Shown piece after piece: positions 16,267-25,666 of a DNA stretch of 64,000 nucleotides. The notes under the pieces were generated by a model that searched no databases, was not told the DNA's origin, and saw only the letters and a list, made by a program, of their open reading frames with translations. The position numbers were made by a program, and so were the translations under genes. The stretch is from Candidatus Undinarchaeales archaeon. Lineage in GTDB: Archaea; SpSt-1190; JASMDC01. Numbering within the stretch: the stretch's first letter is position 1; each line of letters begins with the position of its first letter. The stretch is taken from contig JASMDC010000006.1 in the NCBI GenBank assembly GCA_030753015.1, forward strand, positions 62,001-126,000, given 5' to 3'.

Positions 16267-17130
16267 TCAGAGCTCCCGGAGGAATATCTTCTCGGGCCCG
16301 AGCTTTCCACCATAGTTACCTGCTGAGAGGCGTTCGATACCTTCAGCGTTCGTAAGCACGTCCACGGCGCTCTTGAAGCCCTTCGTCAGGGTATCGAGGT
16401 CGACCGCGTTGAAGATGAACTCGTAGATGGCCACCACGCCCTCAGGCACCGTGGAGTCATCGATGTTACAACTGAGTGTGGGGCAGCACGTGTGGTTGGT
16501 GGAGGCCTTGAGGAACGTGTACGTGCAGGAGCCGACCTTAGATCCGGACGCGCAAATGCCGCCGGGGAAGGGGGCGATGATGCCCTCGGTCCCTTCGATC
16601 CCTTCGATCACCCGCTCGCACGAGGTAAGACCCTTCTCGACATCGTTGACCATGACCCAGAGGTTGCCTGAGTAGCCCTTGGTATATCCGAAATTCTCCT
16701 CGATCAGGAACTCGCCGCCCATGATCGGGATCGAGTAGAGCTTCCGGCCCCATCGCTCGACTGCCGTTCCATACCCGTCGCCGAAGCAGTTCATCATCTT
16801 GCCGATGGGGAATGGCTCCTCCGATTCGATGAGGTTGAAGCATGCGGTGGTAGGCGCGGTGAGGACGCATTGACCAATCCGCTCTAGGAGCTGGTCCTTC
16901 AATTTCTTCGCTGAGGGATTGGTGATCATCACCGAGTACCCGGGCCGGCCGTCGGGTCCTGACTCGACGAACGTGTCGATGCCAGCTTCAGCGTCGCAGA
17001 AGATGATGGATGTAGCGAAGCCCACGGAGGCCTGGGCAGCGATGCGTGCCCATCGTTCGTTCGCGGCCGTGATGAGGAACCGCCCGCACTTCGTGCTGAA
17101 TACCTCTGAGAATGTGTCCTCGATTTCCAT
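16267..17130 (-). CDS. ftr: Formylmethanofuran:H4MPT formyltransferase
   Basis: Transfers the formyl group from methanofuran to H4MPT. The 287 residues cover the whole family length, beginning E-I-E-D-T-F-S-E-V-F and including the characteristic P-F-P-G-G-I-C-A-S-G-S-K-V-G-S and N-H-T-C-C-P-T-L segments. Its start follows the mtd stop by one base. A single copy serves both formylmethanofuran dehydrogenase sets. Confidence 0.96.
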   Translation of the reverse strand: MEIEDTFSEVFSTKCGRFLITAANERWARIAAQASVGFATSIIFCDAEAGIDTFVESGPDGRPGYSVMITNPSAKKLKDQLLERIGQCVLTAPTTACFNLIESEEPFPIGKMMNCFGDGYGTAVERWGRKLYSIPIMGGEFLIEENFGYTKGYSGNLWVMVNDVEKGLTSCERVIEGIEGTEGIIAPFPGGICASGSKVGSCTYTFLKASTNHTCCPTLSCNIDDSTVPEGVVAIYEFIFNAVDLDTLTKGFKSAVDVLTNAEGIERLSAGNYGGKLGPEKIFLREL

Positions 17131-17131
17131 T

Positions 17132-17971
17132 TCAGTCCGCCCCCTCGAGCAGTCCCGACCGTTCGGTCACCGCACCGCTCTTGGAATGTGATGTCCTCAG
17201 CACGGTATCGTTGCCTTTCTCGATATCACGTGCCTCGTCGACAAGACGTGCGGCCGCGGCCAGCACCTCGTGAGCGGTACATGCCATCAGGACGTACTCC
17301 CGCTCGTCCTTGAGCTTGAAGCAGGCCTCGAAGTCTATCGCCGCCACGGTCTCGGCCATGCGATAGGCGGCCATTGCCTTGGCGAGCGCGTAGGGATTGC
17401 GGTAGTATCCAAGCCCGGCCACCGTGCGTGGTGTGATGACTATCCGGGGCAAATCGTCGGTCCCGAGCGTGCCGCTCTTGATCCGCTCGATTGCTCCATC
17501 TAGGAGCTCGACGATGTGTCGGACCACGCCCGTCCCGGAGAGGACGCGGATGATGTCGGCGTTGAACAGGGCCATTTCGGTGGGATCCAGGAACTCCCGC
17601 CGTGCTCCGATGAGGGGATCGCCCTTGATGAGGACGTACCCCAACCCTTCGGCCTCGAAGTCCTCCTTCGCGCGTGCTGCGGGCCCATCGCTGAACACGA
17701 TGCTCGGGATGCCGGCGTCGGCGAGGAGCTTCCGCACCTCCTTGGGGCCTGCGATGGCCGCGTTCGGGGTCGAGTAGAGAATCAGGTCCGGCTTGTCAGC
17801 GATGAGGGAAGCGGCCACGTCCCGTGCGCTCTCGGGATCCATCTTGGGTCCCGATGTGCGTGCGATGAATGCGAGGTCCTCCCGGTCCGCCCGCTCGTCC
17901 AGTACGAGGTCGATGAGCGGTGAGATGCCGATGTTGCCCGTTTTGATGATGCCGATCGTTACCCTTTCCAT
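17132..17971 (-). CDS. mtd: F420-dependent methylene-H4MPT dehydrogenase
   Basis: Interconverts methenyl- and methylene-H4MPT using coenzyme F420. The 279-residue protein begins M-E-R-V-T-I-G-I-I-K-T-G-N-I-G, the diagnostic N-terminus of Mtd, and contains R-T-S-G-P-K-M and the C-terminal A-C-T-A-H-E-V-L segment. The ATG at 17969-17971 is chosen over one seven codons upstream because of this match and an AAGGAT site; it overlaps the end of cdhE by 13 bases. Its presence implies that the organism makes F420. Confidence 0.95.
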   Translation of the reverse strand: MERVTIGIIKTGNIGISPLIDLVLDERADREDLAFIARTSGPKMDPESARDVAASLIADKPDLILYSTPNAAIAGPKEVRKLLADAGIPSIVFSDGPAARAKEDFEAEGLGYVLIKGDPLIGARREFLDPTEMALFNADIIRVLSGTGVVRHIVELLDGAIERIKSGTLGTDDLPRIVITPRTVAGLGYYRNPYALAKAMAAYRMAETVAAIDFEACFKLKDEREYVLMACTAHEVLAAAARLVDEARDIEKGNDTVLRTSHSKSGAVTERSGLLEGAD

Positions 17972-19362
17972 ACAGAATCCTTCCATTCCCACTTGTTCTT
18001 GAGGAATCCTGCGATCTCAGACGAGTCCCGTCCTGCCACGAAGATTTCCCAGCCCGTTGTGTCCTCGAGGTCGCCCCGTAGCTGCGCGGCCAGGCCGGGG
18101 ATCAGCATCTTGCGGTGCTTGACCTTCTCCTCCACCTTGAAGTCGTCGATGAACTTTTTCACGTCGTCCGCGCTCATTGTGTTCGCTGCCACGGCCGTGT
18201 CCACGGCGAACCCGTTGGTATCGAGCACGATGAGCCATGCGGAGACCCCGGACCGCCGGAGGTCGCCCTCCACTGTGAAGTAGGTCAGGGAGAAGTTCAC
18301 CGTGAGGATGACGGGCGAGTGCTCGTCGGGGTTGCCGATCTCGTACAGCTCGGCCTTGACCGTTGGCTCTGTCCTCGGGTCCGTGTATATGTTCTGACGG
18401 AGCGTGAGGAGCGGGAGGACCGACCACGGCTCTACTGAGCTGAGCACGATCATGTCCACGAACCTGTCCAGGTGTGAGCTCGCAATGAGGGTCTCCATGA
18501 ACAAGGCCTGCACTGGGTCCTCCTCCGTGAGCCCCACGGCGCCCGGGATCGTGATGGTCGGATAGCCAAGCTCCTTGACACCGTTCTCGATGGCGGCCCT
18601 TCGCGCCTTTACTATCCGGTTGATCGAGTTCCCAAACGCTTTGCCGGTTATACCTGTTGCAGGGTCGAGCACAAGCCGCTCAAGACCGGCGGCTTCGGCC
18701 TTCCGTACAAGGGTTCCCAGCTTCGATAGGCTCTTCGAGTAGAGGACGAGGGTCGCATCGTACGTCTTGGCGAGGGAAACGAAAGCGTCGAAGTTCTTGG
18801 CCGTCGCGGTGTACATGACGGGGTTCTTCCCCTTGAGGACCTTGAGACCCTCCTCCATCATCTTCGGATCGACCGTGCAGAGCATGAACGGCTTGTCCGT
18901 CTCTTTCAAGGCGAGCTCGATGGCTTTCTTGAACTTGGCCGGATCGTCCGATGCGCACCGGATGGCGACCATGTCCAGGTTAAGCATGACCCCCAGTCGT
19001 TCTATTGAGAATGTGTTGACGAACGCGATACGCTCCTTGATCATCTTCTCATCCATGGTATCGGCGATGTCGACGGCGATGGCCGTCGGATTGAAGTACT
19101 TGAGCTCGTGCCGGTAGAGCACCTCCTCGCCGCCGATCGTGATGGTGGACGCACCACTGCCGATCGTGACCTCCTTGATGGGCGGGGTGAGGATGTCGAC
19201 GAGCACCAGCCGTTCCATGTCGGTCATGGTGCCGCAGCTCTCGGGGGTCTTCTCCCGCTGGATCAGCTTCAAGGCCAGGGCCATGCACGATTCCTCACCA
19301 CAGGCCTCGCAGTTCTTGCCGGGGAGGTACTTGTATATCATCATTGGTGTGAGTCTTGGCAT
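17959..19362 (-). CDS. cdhE: Corrinoid iron-sulfur protein large subunit (gamma)
   Basis: Carries the methyl group between H4MPT and acetyl-CoA synthase. The N-terminal cluster motif G-K-N-C-E-A-C-G-E-E-S-C-M-A-L with a fourth Cys at about residue 43 holds the low-potential [4Fe-4S] centre that reactivates cobalt. The central region is a TIM-barrel methyltransferase-like domain and the C-terminal region the corrinoid-binding part. The length (467) is normal for archaeal CdhE. It follows cdhD by 4 bases. Confidence 0.95.
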   Translation of the reverse strand: MPRLTPMMIYKYLPGKNCEACGEESCMALALKLIQREKTPESCGTMTDMERLVLVDILTPPIKEVTIGSGASTITIGGEEVLYRHELKYFNPTAIAVDIADTMDEKMIKERIAFVNTFSIERLGVMLNLDMVAIRCASDDPAKFKKAIELALKETDKPFMLCTVDPKMMEEGLKVLKGKNPVMYTATAKNFDAFVSLAKTYDATLVLYSKSLSKLGTLVRKAEAAGLERLVLDPATGITGKAFGNSINRIVKARRAAIENGVKELGYPTITIPGAVGLTEEDPVQALFMETLIASSHLDRFVDMIVLSSVEPWSVLPLLTLRQNIYTDPRTEPTVKAELYEIGNPDEHSPVILTVNFSLTYFTVEGDLRRSGVSAWLIVLDTNGFAVDTAVAANTMSADDVKKFIDDFKVEEKVKHRKMLIPGLAAQLRGDLEDTTGWEIFVAGRDSSEIAGFLKNKWEWKDSVWKG

Positions 19363-19366
19363 CCTT

Positions 19367-20587
19367 TCATACCCCCTTGATCCATTGCTCAGGTTTCATC
19401 GGCTTCGACTCGTCCTTCTCGATGAGGAGCTGCTCGGTGATCGATTGGAGGGCCTCGATCGCGCCGGGGTGTAGCATCATGAAGATGTCCGAACCGGAGA
19501 GCAATGCCATGAGCCCGGTTGTCGCCTCCCATAACGGGCCGCGGTAGAGCTTCTCGCCCCAAGCATCGTTCTTACGCCAGGCCTCCCTGGCGGCCCACGC
19601 ATTGGAGGTCCCCGAGAGGATCGGATAGTTCAGGTCCTTGTCGCCGCGGAACGACATCTGGCGGATCCGCTCCATGGTGGTGATGGTGTACTCCACACCG
19701 TAGCCCAGAGAACCTGTGAAGGTGTCCATGACGATGCTGTTCCTTGGAACCCCCGCGACGACCAATGCCCGGGTCAGGGTCTTCTGGGCGGCAGGGTCCA
19801 TAGTGGCCAGGGCGAGCACTGCGTGATTGTGCTCTATTACCGCCGGGGCGATCGTCTCGTAGTTATCGCTCAGCGCCGCTGACAGGAGCACCCGTTCTCC
19901 GGAGGCCGCTTCAGCGGCCTTCACCAGCACGGGCGGGTCCTTCTTCCGGTTCCCAGAACCCGAGATGATCATCGGGACCTTGATCTCCTTGAGCATATCC
20001 TCGATGAGCGCGGCGGAGTCCTCTGGTGAGGTATCCTTCCCGTTGATGGGATCGGTAGATATCAGATGGAGCGTGATCATCTTGGCATTGTAACGCTCGA
20101 TGGCCGTCTTCGCCCATTCCACGGGGCTGTCCATGACGCCATCGTAGTACATCCTCACTGCCTTGGGGAGACTGAGCTCCATGTCGAAGATGTCGAAGGA
20201 GAACACAGGGATGTTCGGGACATTCGCCTCGAATGTGTAGAATGGCATGGTCTTCTGGCCGCCGATGACGAGGCTGTAGTCCCGGGTTCCACCTTCCTCC
20301 TTCGTCGCACCAAGAGTGACCTCAAGGATGTCCTGCTTCCATTCGGCGATAGGTGCCTCGAACTTGAAGGGCCCGACCTTCTTGGGAAGGGCACCTGGCG
20401 CAGCGGCCATTCCCGGCGCCGCTCCGCCCATCATCTGGACAAGGACCTGCGTCAGGCTCGGAGTGAGCTCGAGCACGAGCTCGTCTGCCTCGATGGACAC
20501 GTTCTCCAGTTCGAGCCGCTTGACCGTGGACATAAGTTCAGCGATCGTTCCTGCTCCATTGTTTTTCTTCTTCTTCTCTTCTGCCAT
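19367..20587 (-). CDS. cdhD: Corrinoid iron-sulfur protein small subunit (delta)
   Basis: The TIM-barrel partner of CdhE. The protein has 406 residues. A Lys-rich N-terminus (E-E-K-K-K-K-N-N) precedes an archaeal-type N-terminal domain, and the barrel contains the expected I-S-G-S-G-N and M-D-T-F-T-G-S-L-G-Y-G-V-E-Y segments. The ATG at 20585-20587 is preferred to a GTG three codons upstream because the AAGGT site lies only 3 bases before the GTG. Confidence 0.94.
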   Translation of the reverse strand: MAEEKKKKNNGAGTIAELMSTVKRLELENVSIEADELVLELTPSLTQVLVQMMGGAAPGMAAAPGALPKKVGPFKFEAPIAEWKQDILEVTLGATKEEGGTRDYSLVIGGQKTMPFYTFEANVPNIPVFSFDIFDMELSLPKAVRMYYDGVMDSPVEWAKTAIERYNAKMITLHLISTDPINGKDTSPEDSAALIEDMLKEIKVPMIISGSGNRKKDPPVLVKAAEAASGERVLLSAALSDNYETIAPAVIEHNHAVLALATMDPAAQKTLTRALVVAGVPRNSIVMDTFTGSLGYGVEYTITTMERIRQMSFRGDKDLNYPILSGTSNAWAAREAWRKNDAWGEKLYRGPLWEATTGLMALLSGSDIFMMLHPGAIEALQSITEQLLIEKDESKPMKPEQWIKGV

Positions 20588-20603
20588 GGTGATCACTACC
20601 TTA

Positions 20604-21356
20604 TCATGAAAAGATACTACCGCACAGTTTCGTGACGGCCATAAAAGCGGGCGATTCTTCCTTGAGGGACGCTACGGGGCGGCCCTCCAGGTCGAGCTCG
20701 GTCACGTATTCGTCGAACGGGACGATAGCATCGATATCGAGGCCCATTTCCTGTGCTTTGGATAGGAATAAATCGGCCTGACCGTCCCGGATCTTGTTCC
20801 CGACGACGAAGAGCTTGCCGACATTGAGCTCTAGGTCATTGGACATCTTGCGGATCGAATAGGCGGTCTTGAGGGAGTTGAGGGATTGGTCGGTGACCAC
20901 TACCAATTTATCGACATCCCGGGTGGTAGTTCTACTTAGGTGCTCAAGTCCTGCCTCGGCATCGATTACCACGTGGTCATAGCTATCCTTCGCGCTGTCG
21001 ATGATGTTCCTCAGAAGATGGTTGACCGAGCAGTAGCACCCTCGCCCCTCCGGCCGGCCCATGATGAGCAGATCGCAGTTTGGTCCCTCGATGGTGATCT
21101 CGAAGATCTTGCCGTCCAGCCACTCACGCTTTGTAACGCTGGGGGCGAGCTTGTCCTTTTCAGCGAGCAACTGCTCACGGACATCTCCAATGGAACGCGA
21201 CATTTCGAGACCGAGGGAGAAGGCCAGGTTGGCGTCCGGGTCGGCATCGACCGCAAGGATGGATGCGTCAGGGAACGTCTTGCGAAGCTGTGTGACCAGT
21301 ACACTGGAGACAAACGTCTTGCCCGTACCGCCCTTGCCTGAGACTGCGATGATCAC
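20604..21356 (-). CDS. cooC: CO dehydrogenase maturation ATPase CooC
   Basis: A MinD/ParA-type P-loop ATPase of 250 residues. It has the deviant Walker A motif G-K-G-G-T-G-K-T at residues 7-14, V-D-A-D-P-D-A-N, the C-Y-C pair that CooC dimers use to bind nickel, and V-V-I-D-A-E-A-G-L-E-H as the Walker B region. It inserts nickel into the CODH C-cluster and possibly the acetyl-CoA synthase A-cluster. It lies between cdhC and cdhD, as in several Cdh operons. Confidence 0.94.
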   Translation of the reverse strand: MIIAVSGKGGTGKTFVSSVLVTQLRKTFPDASILAVDADPDANLAFSLGLEMSRSIGDVREQLLAEKDKLAPSVTKREWLDGKIFEITIEGPNCDLLIMGRPEGRGCYCSVNHLLRNIIDSAKDSYDHVVIDAEAGLEHLSRTTTRDVDKLVVVTDQSLNSLKTAYSIRKMSNDLELNVGKLFVVGNKIRDGQADLFLSKAQEMGLDIDAIVPFDEYVTELDLEGRPVASLKEESPAFMAVTKLCGSIFS

Positions 21357-21371
21357 GAACAGTCACCCGTC

Positions 21372-22799
21372 CTACTCCTTCGCCTTCTGGATGATGACCT
21401 TGTCAGCGTAGATCCTGGCGTTCTTGAAGGTGAACTTGAAGCCACCGCCGCCCGGAACGGTCATTGCCGGGAGCGTCATAGCGGGTGCACCTGCCGGGAC
21501 CTGCATGAGAGTAGCGGGAGATGCGGTCACTGGTACGATCTCGCTTGCTGCTGGAGCGGGTGCCTCGGCCGGAATCTCTTCTTCCACCGGTTTTGCCCAG
21601 GCCTGAGCGAGAGGGTGCCCCTTCTCCTCGAGGAACGATTTCAGCCCCTTGAGGTTCTTGACGTCCTCGGTAGCGATCTTGTCCTTGAACTCCTCAGGGA
21701 TGAAATCCACGATGGAGTCGAAAATCACCTTGGGCATCCAGGCGACCTTGGTCCAGCCGCCGTCCCCTTGGAGGAACTTCTTGGACCGGAAATACTCGAC
21801 TGCCGTCCCCAGGAATCCCTCGGTCTGCTCGCCGCCGCCGGTCTGTTCCGCCATCTGGGAGAACTTCAGACCGTTCACACAGGTCTCCATGTACTCCCTG
21901 TTGACGAGACCGACACCGTCGATCTCAGGGATGTAGAACACGATGGCCTCGAAGCAACCGCATGATGTGTGGGGCAGTCCGAACATGGAGTGGAGGTAGA
22001 TCTCCTTGGTAACTCCGCCCGACTTCTCGTCAACGGCCTCGTCCACACCGGAATATTGTCCCTTACCAGCGTCCAGTACCTCGCCCTTCTCGATCACGAA
22101 GTTGGGGCCTTCCGGATCGATCCGTGCGCTGGCACGTGCATCGAACCAGGAGATCGCGCCGCACAGGGCCATGCGCTCAGGGGTGATGACACAGATGTGG
22201 ATGGGTGCAAAGGACTGGCAGAGGATACAGCCATAGAACTCGTCCACCTCGTCGTCCGTCAGTGTCCGCGCCCGGGCATCACGTGCCTCGTAGATCTCGC
22301 GTGCGCTCTTGATCCTCGACTCGATATCCTTCTCGTCGGTGTAGATGAATGCCTCCATCTTCTCGATGAACTTGAACTCCTGCTTCATCAGCTGGATGGT
22401 GATCTTTCCGAGATGCTCTAGGGTGAGGCCTTTCTTCACGTCCTCCTTGTTGACCCTGATCCAGATATCGTAGCGCTGGTTCAGGTGCATCACGCCCTCG
22501 ACGTAATTGAAGAAGTCGTGGATCCTCCGCTCGAGCACCGGCTCCAGGTCCTTCTCCATCTTCTTGCCGGCGACGTGAAAGATGATCGCGATAGGGGCTC
22601 TCGAGCGAGCCTCGAAATCGGCCAGGCCCTTCCCGACGACGGTCACCTTCCCGTCCTTGACGTCTTTTGGCGCCTTCATCTGGACCAGCTCGAACTTGTT
22701 CGGTACCTTCGGGCCACCGAACTCGACATGCATCTGTTGTTGCCTGATCCGCTCTCCCTCGTGGACGATTCCCACTTCTACTGGTATGTCCTCGAACAT
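21372..22799 (-). CDS. cdhC: Acetyl-CoA synthase subunit (beta)
   Basis: Forms acetyl-CoA from a methyl group, CO and CoA at the nickel-iron A-cluster. The 475 residues correspond to the archaeal short form, which lacks the N-terminal CODH-binding domain of bacterial AcsB. A-cluster ligands are visible in C-I-L-C-Q-S-F-A-P-x-H-I-C (about residue 190) and in T-S-C-G-C-F-E-A-I (about residue 278). A Pro/Ala-rich linker (about 405-445) precedes a conserved C-terminal tail. The gap to cdhB is 3 bases. Confidence 0.96.
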   Translation of the reverse strand: MFEDIPVEVGIVHEGERIRQQQMHVEFGGPKVPNKFELVQMKAPKDVKDGKVTVVGKGLADFEARSRAPIAIIFHVAGKKMEKDLEPVLERRIHDFFNYVEGVMHLNQRYDIWIRVNKEDVKKGLTLEHLGKITIQLMKQEFKFIEKMEAFIYTDEKDIESRIKSAREIYEARDARARTLTDDEVDEFYGCILCQSFAPIHICVITPERMALCGAISWFDARASARIDPEGPNFVIEKGEVLDAGKGQYSGVDEAVDEKSGGVTKEIYLHSMFGLPHTSCGCFEAIVFYIPEIDGVGLVNREYMETCVNGLKFSQMAEQTGGGEQTEGFLGTAVEYFRSKKFLQGDGGWTKVAWMPKVIFDSIVDFIPEEFKDKIATEDVKNLKGLKSFLEEKGHPLAQAWAKPVEEEIPAEAPAPAASEIVPVTASPATLMQVPAGAPAMTLPAMTVPGGGGFKFTFKNARIYADKVIIQKAKE

Positions 22800-22802
22800 T
22801 CA

Positions 22803-23282
22803 TCATCCCTCCAAGATCGTGTCTATCATTTTCTTCCAGCTCTTTTCGCTCATGTTAGCGAGTGAATAGGTAGCATTTGGTTGGCCGAACCTTGAGAGGT
22901 TGACCGATATCTTCTTCGAGAAGTGCTTGAGGTGACTAAAGGCCGCCGATTTCATGTAGTACGGGAATCCGATGATGAACACCACTTCGACCTCGTCGTC
23001 GTCCTTGAACCGTGAGAGGTATGCGTAGAGGTTAGTTGTATATTCCGGCTCCTTCTTGGTGAGGTTCTTGAGGAGCTTGTACCCGCTCCCCACACCGATC
23101 AGCCTCATGTTCTTGCGCTTCACCGCCGTCTTCGCGAGCTTCCCAGCAAGGTCCGGATCGGTGTGCGCGCCCATGAGCACGAGGCACTTCTTCTTAAGCA
23201 GCGCAGCCGCGATCTTCTCGTTCAGCTGGCGAGCCCGCTTCGAGCCGGGGACGTTGCCGAGGTTCCACGCCTCCACCGACAT
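22803..23282 (-). CDS. cdhB: CO dehydrogenase epsilon subunit
   Basis: The 159-residue subunit found only in archaeal-type (alpha2 epsilon2) CO dehydrogenases. It shows the family's V-L-M-G-A-H-T-D-P-D and F-I-I-G-F-P-Y-Y segments and a Rossmann-like alternation. It begins one base inside the cdhA stop. Its presence places the complex with archaeal Cdh rather than bacterial AcsAB. Confidence 0.93.
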   Translation of the reverse strand: MSVEAWNLGNVPGSKRARQLNEKIAAALLKKKCLVLMGAHTDPDLAGKLAKTAVKRKNMRLIGVGSGYKLLKNLTKKEPEYTTNLYAYLSRFKDDDEVEVVFIIGFPYYMKSAAFSHLKHFSKKISVNLSRFGQPNATYSLANMSEKSWKKMIDTILEG

Positions 23283-25585
23283 CAGACCCTCACCTGCCTT
23301 TCCAGCAATGTCGGATCCACCGTCTTCTTCCGCTTCCAGCCCTTCTTCTTCAGTTCCTTGAGTAGCATTTCCCGGGAGGTGAGCGGGATGTCCTGTTCGG
23401 TGCGGATGAACTTATCGATGTCGTCCGGGAACCGGTCCAGGTACTTATGTGAGAGGTCGATGTAATGCGACAGCTTTATCTGGCGGCCCTTGGTGGTGTC
23501 GTTGGGCCGGATGCAGAGCTTGCAGGCCATGACGATGGTCTCCTCCACGGTCTCAGCGACGTAGAGGAGGTGCTCTGGGCACGGATCGATCTGGACCTGC
23601 TCGCCGTCCCGGGCGTTTAACACCGTCCACGCCTCGGGATCGTCCGCGTCCCCGAGCATCAGGCGTCGGTAGATGTTCCCCTGGGGCCCGACTATCACCG
23701 GAATCCCCATACGGTTCACGCCCGTGGCGATGGATGCCGCCTTCTGGGCATACGCACCCCAGGCAATGCCCACAGCGCCCAGTCGGTTGAGGATGTAGTC
23801 CGCGATCTCCTCGTAGTTTGCCCTGAGCTTCCGATGGGCGAAGATGGCCGCCACCTTAACAGCGGCCCCCAGGATGTGGGCGTTGGCCACGCATGAGCCC
23901 ACGTTGACCAGGCAACCCTTGTCGAAGTCGCCCGGATACCGCTCGAACAGGTCCGAGTAGATGGCGATGTCCATGGCGGTGCAGCCGGACACGGCCACGA
24001 TGTATCCCCTCTTGAGGAATTCCTCGGCGATGGTCGCGTTGACGCTGCCGCCCTCGTGGTTGGGGCATCCGACCATAGCAATGATCCCGGGGATCTCCCC
24101 GAATACGATGGGCTGCCCAACAGTCCGGATCTCAACATCCTGGATAGGGCCTCTGCCGACCCTCAGCTTGGATTTCTGGTTCGCGATCTTGTCCTTGGCG
24201 GCCGCCAGGACCATCTCGGTGATGGGCAGATCCTTATCGCAGGCGCTCTCGCACTTCCCACAGCCCATGCACTCGTCGAAGAACCTGCCGAGCTCCGATT
24301 CGTCCCCATCTGCGGCCTTCTTCATGGCCCCGGGGACGTCCTTGTTGAAGTGGCAGTTTCGCCGGCATAGCTGACACTGGGTGCAAGTGCTCGCCAGCTC
24401 GGCCAGGTTGAGCTTGAGGTAGGGGTTTTTCTTGGACTTTCGCTTCTTGAACATGTCTCGGGCCAGCTCCACGGCCACCTCGCCCACCTTGTCGAAGTCG
24501 GGGATGTACGCACCGGGGAACTCGCCGCCCTTCAGCTTGTCGATGATGACCGCAGGCTCCTCGTTGGTCATGTCCGGAAGCCCGGCAGTAGCCTTGTTCG
24601 ATGTCGTCAAGAGAGGGGTGTTGGTGGCCTTTGCGTGCTCCAGCACGTCGGTCCGGATGCACTGCTCGTCGACGACGATCACGTCGGCGACACCCATCTT
24701 GAGGAACCTCAGTTGCATGGAGAGGGGCCCTATGACCTTCGCCCGGTGGTCGTGCCGCGTGATGTCGTGTGAGGTGCAACATATCCCTGCCAGTTCAACC
24801 TTGTCGTACAGGTCATTCTTGTCCAGATAATCAGATACATCTGTACCGGACACCAGGTTGTGGCCGATGAGCAGGATGACGGGTTTGTCCGAGTCCACTA
24901 CTCCCATACCTATGTCCACCAGGGGTGTGTCACTCTCGCCTTTAGGCATGTCGAACCCGATGATCTGGATGATGTCCGCGACCTCCATGGCAAGGATGTC
25001 GATCATGCTCACGTGGAATGTCTTGGAGTTGAGGTCGATGTCATCGCCCTCATCGCCGGTGTGGGTGGATGCGAGGGCGTGGATGATCTCCGCCTCGCAG
25101 TAGTTGAGCACCTTCCTGAAGTCCCCGAACCTTCGCGGCTTGATGCCTGTAATGAGCCTGGTGAGCGGTGCCTCGATGGTGATCTGGCCGCCAAGGTCGA
25201 CCTTTGTATTGGCTCCCTCCCTCTCGATGAGCACCTCTAAGAGGTGGCGGGCGTGGGCTGCGTGGGCGGAGGCCCCGATGCAACAGGCAAGAAGTACGAT
25301 CCTTGCCTGTTGGGCATCGATCTTGATGCCGCATGCGCCCTTCTTCCCCATGAGATCGCACTTACCCATAGTGCACAGGTCGCAAATATCACTTGCGGGC
25401 ATGTAGAACGGCTTATACCTCTTCAGGAGCTTGTGATCCCATTCCCTGAGATCGGTAAGACCGGGGAACGGCGTGGGGCCTTCTTCCTCCTCCCAGTCTT
25501 CGACGACCTCGCCGATGTTGATTTGAAGTTTGCCGATATCCGTATCTAGGATATCTTTTGTGGAATCCGCTTCTTTCTCACCCAT
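23282..25585 (-). CDS. cdhA: CO dehydrogenase catalytic subunit (alpha)
   Basis: Interconverts CO2 and CO at the Ni-Fe-S C-cluster. The 767 residues carry the N-terminal B/D-cluster motif D-I-C-D-L-C-T-M-G-K-C, two extra ferredoxin-like cluster motifs of archaeal CdhA (C-T-Q-C-Q-L-C-R-R-N-C and C-M-G-C-G-K-C-E-S-A-C), and C-cluster ligands in G-H-N-L-V, G-I-C-C-T, V-G-C-P-N-H, S-G-C-T-A-M-D and V-G-S-C-V-A-N-A-H. The ATG at 25583-25585 has a GGAGGTG site 8 bases upstream; 35 earlier in-frame codons cross the promoter and are rejected. It is the first gene of the Wood-Ljungdahl block. Confidence 0.95.
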   Translation of the reverse strand: MGEKEADSTKDILDTDIGKLQINIGEVVEDWEEEEGPTPFPGLTDLREWDHKLLKRYKPFYMPASDICDLCTMGKCDLMGKKGACGIKIDAQQARIVLLACCIGASAHAAHARHLLEVLIEREGANTKVDLGGQITIEAPLTRLITGIKPRRFGDFRKVLNYCEAEIIHALASTHTGDEGDDIDLNSKTFHVSMIDILAMEVADIIQIIGFDMPKGESDTPLVDIGMGVVDSDKPVILLIGHNLVSGTDVSDYLDKNDLYDKVELAGICCTSHDITRHDHRAKVIGPLSMQLRFLKMGVADVIVVDEQCIRTDVLEHAKATNTPLLTTSNKATAGLPDMTNEEPAVIIDKLKGGEFPGAYIPDFDKVGEVAVELARDMFKKRKSKKNPYLKLNLAELASTCTQCQLCRRNCHFNKDVPGAMKKAADGDESELGRFFDECMGCGKCESACDKDLPITEMVLAAAKDKIANQKSKLRVGRGPIQDVEIRTVGQPIVFGEIPGIIAMVGCPNHEGGSVNATIAEEFLKRGYIVAVSGCTAMDIAIYSDLFERYPGDFDKGCLVNVGSCVANAHILGAAVKVAAIFAHRKLRANYEEIADYILNRLGAVGIAWGAYAQKAASIATGVNRMGIPVIVGPQGNIYRRLMLGDADDPEAWTVLNARDGEQVQIDPCPEHLLYVAETVEETIVMACKLCIRPNDTTKGRQIKLSHYIDLSHKYLDRFPDDIDKFIRTEQDIPLTSREMLLKELKKKGWKRKKTVDPTLLERQVRV

Positions 25586-25620
25586 GCTGAGCGCACCTCC
25601 GTCCAGTGCCGGAAAAACAC

Positions 25621-25641
25621 TCTCCCGGACACGTCGGGAGA
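25621..25641. promoter_or_regulatory. Perfect inverted repeat at the cdhA transcription start
   Basis: TCTCCCG and CGGGAGA form a perfect 7-bp inverted repeat around a 7-base spacer. It lies 13 bases downstream of the TATA box on the minus strand, where transcription should begin. It could be a repressor operator or a hairpin in the 5' leader. Confidence 0.55.
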
Positions 25642-25653
25642 AAGCCGAAACGT

Positions 25654-25666
25654 TAATATATATACC
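25654..25666 (-). promoter_or_regulatory. TATA box of the Cdh/Wood-Ljungdahl operon
   Basis: An uninterrupted TAATATATATA element, about 70 bases before the cdhA ATG. A start site near 25632 would give a leader of about 45 bases carrying the GGAGGTG ribosome site. Confidence 0.65.
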
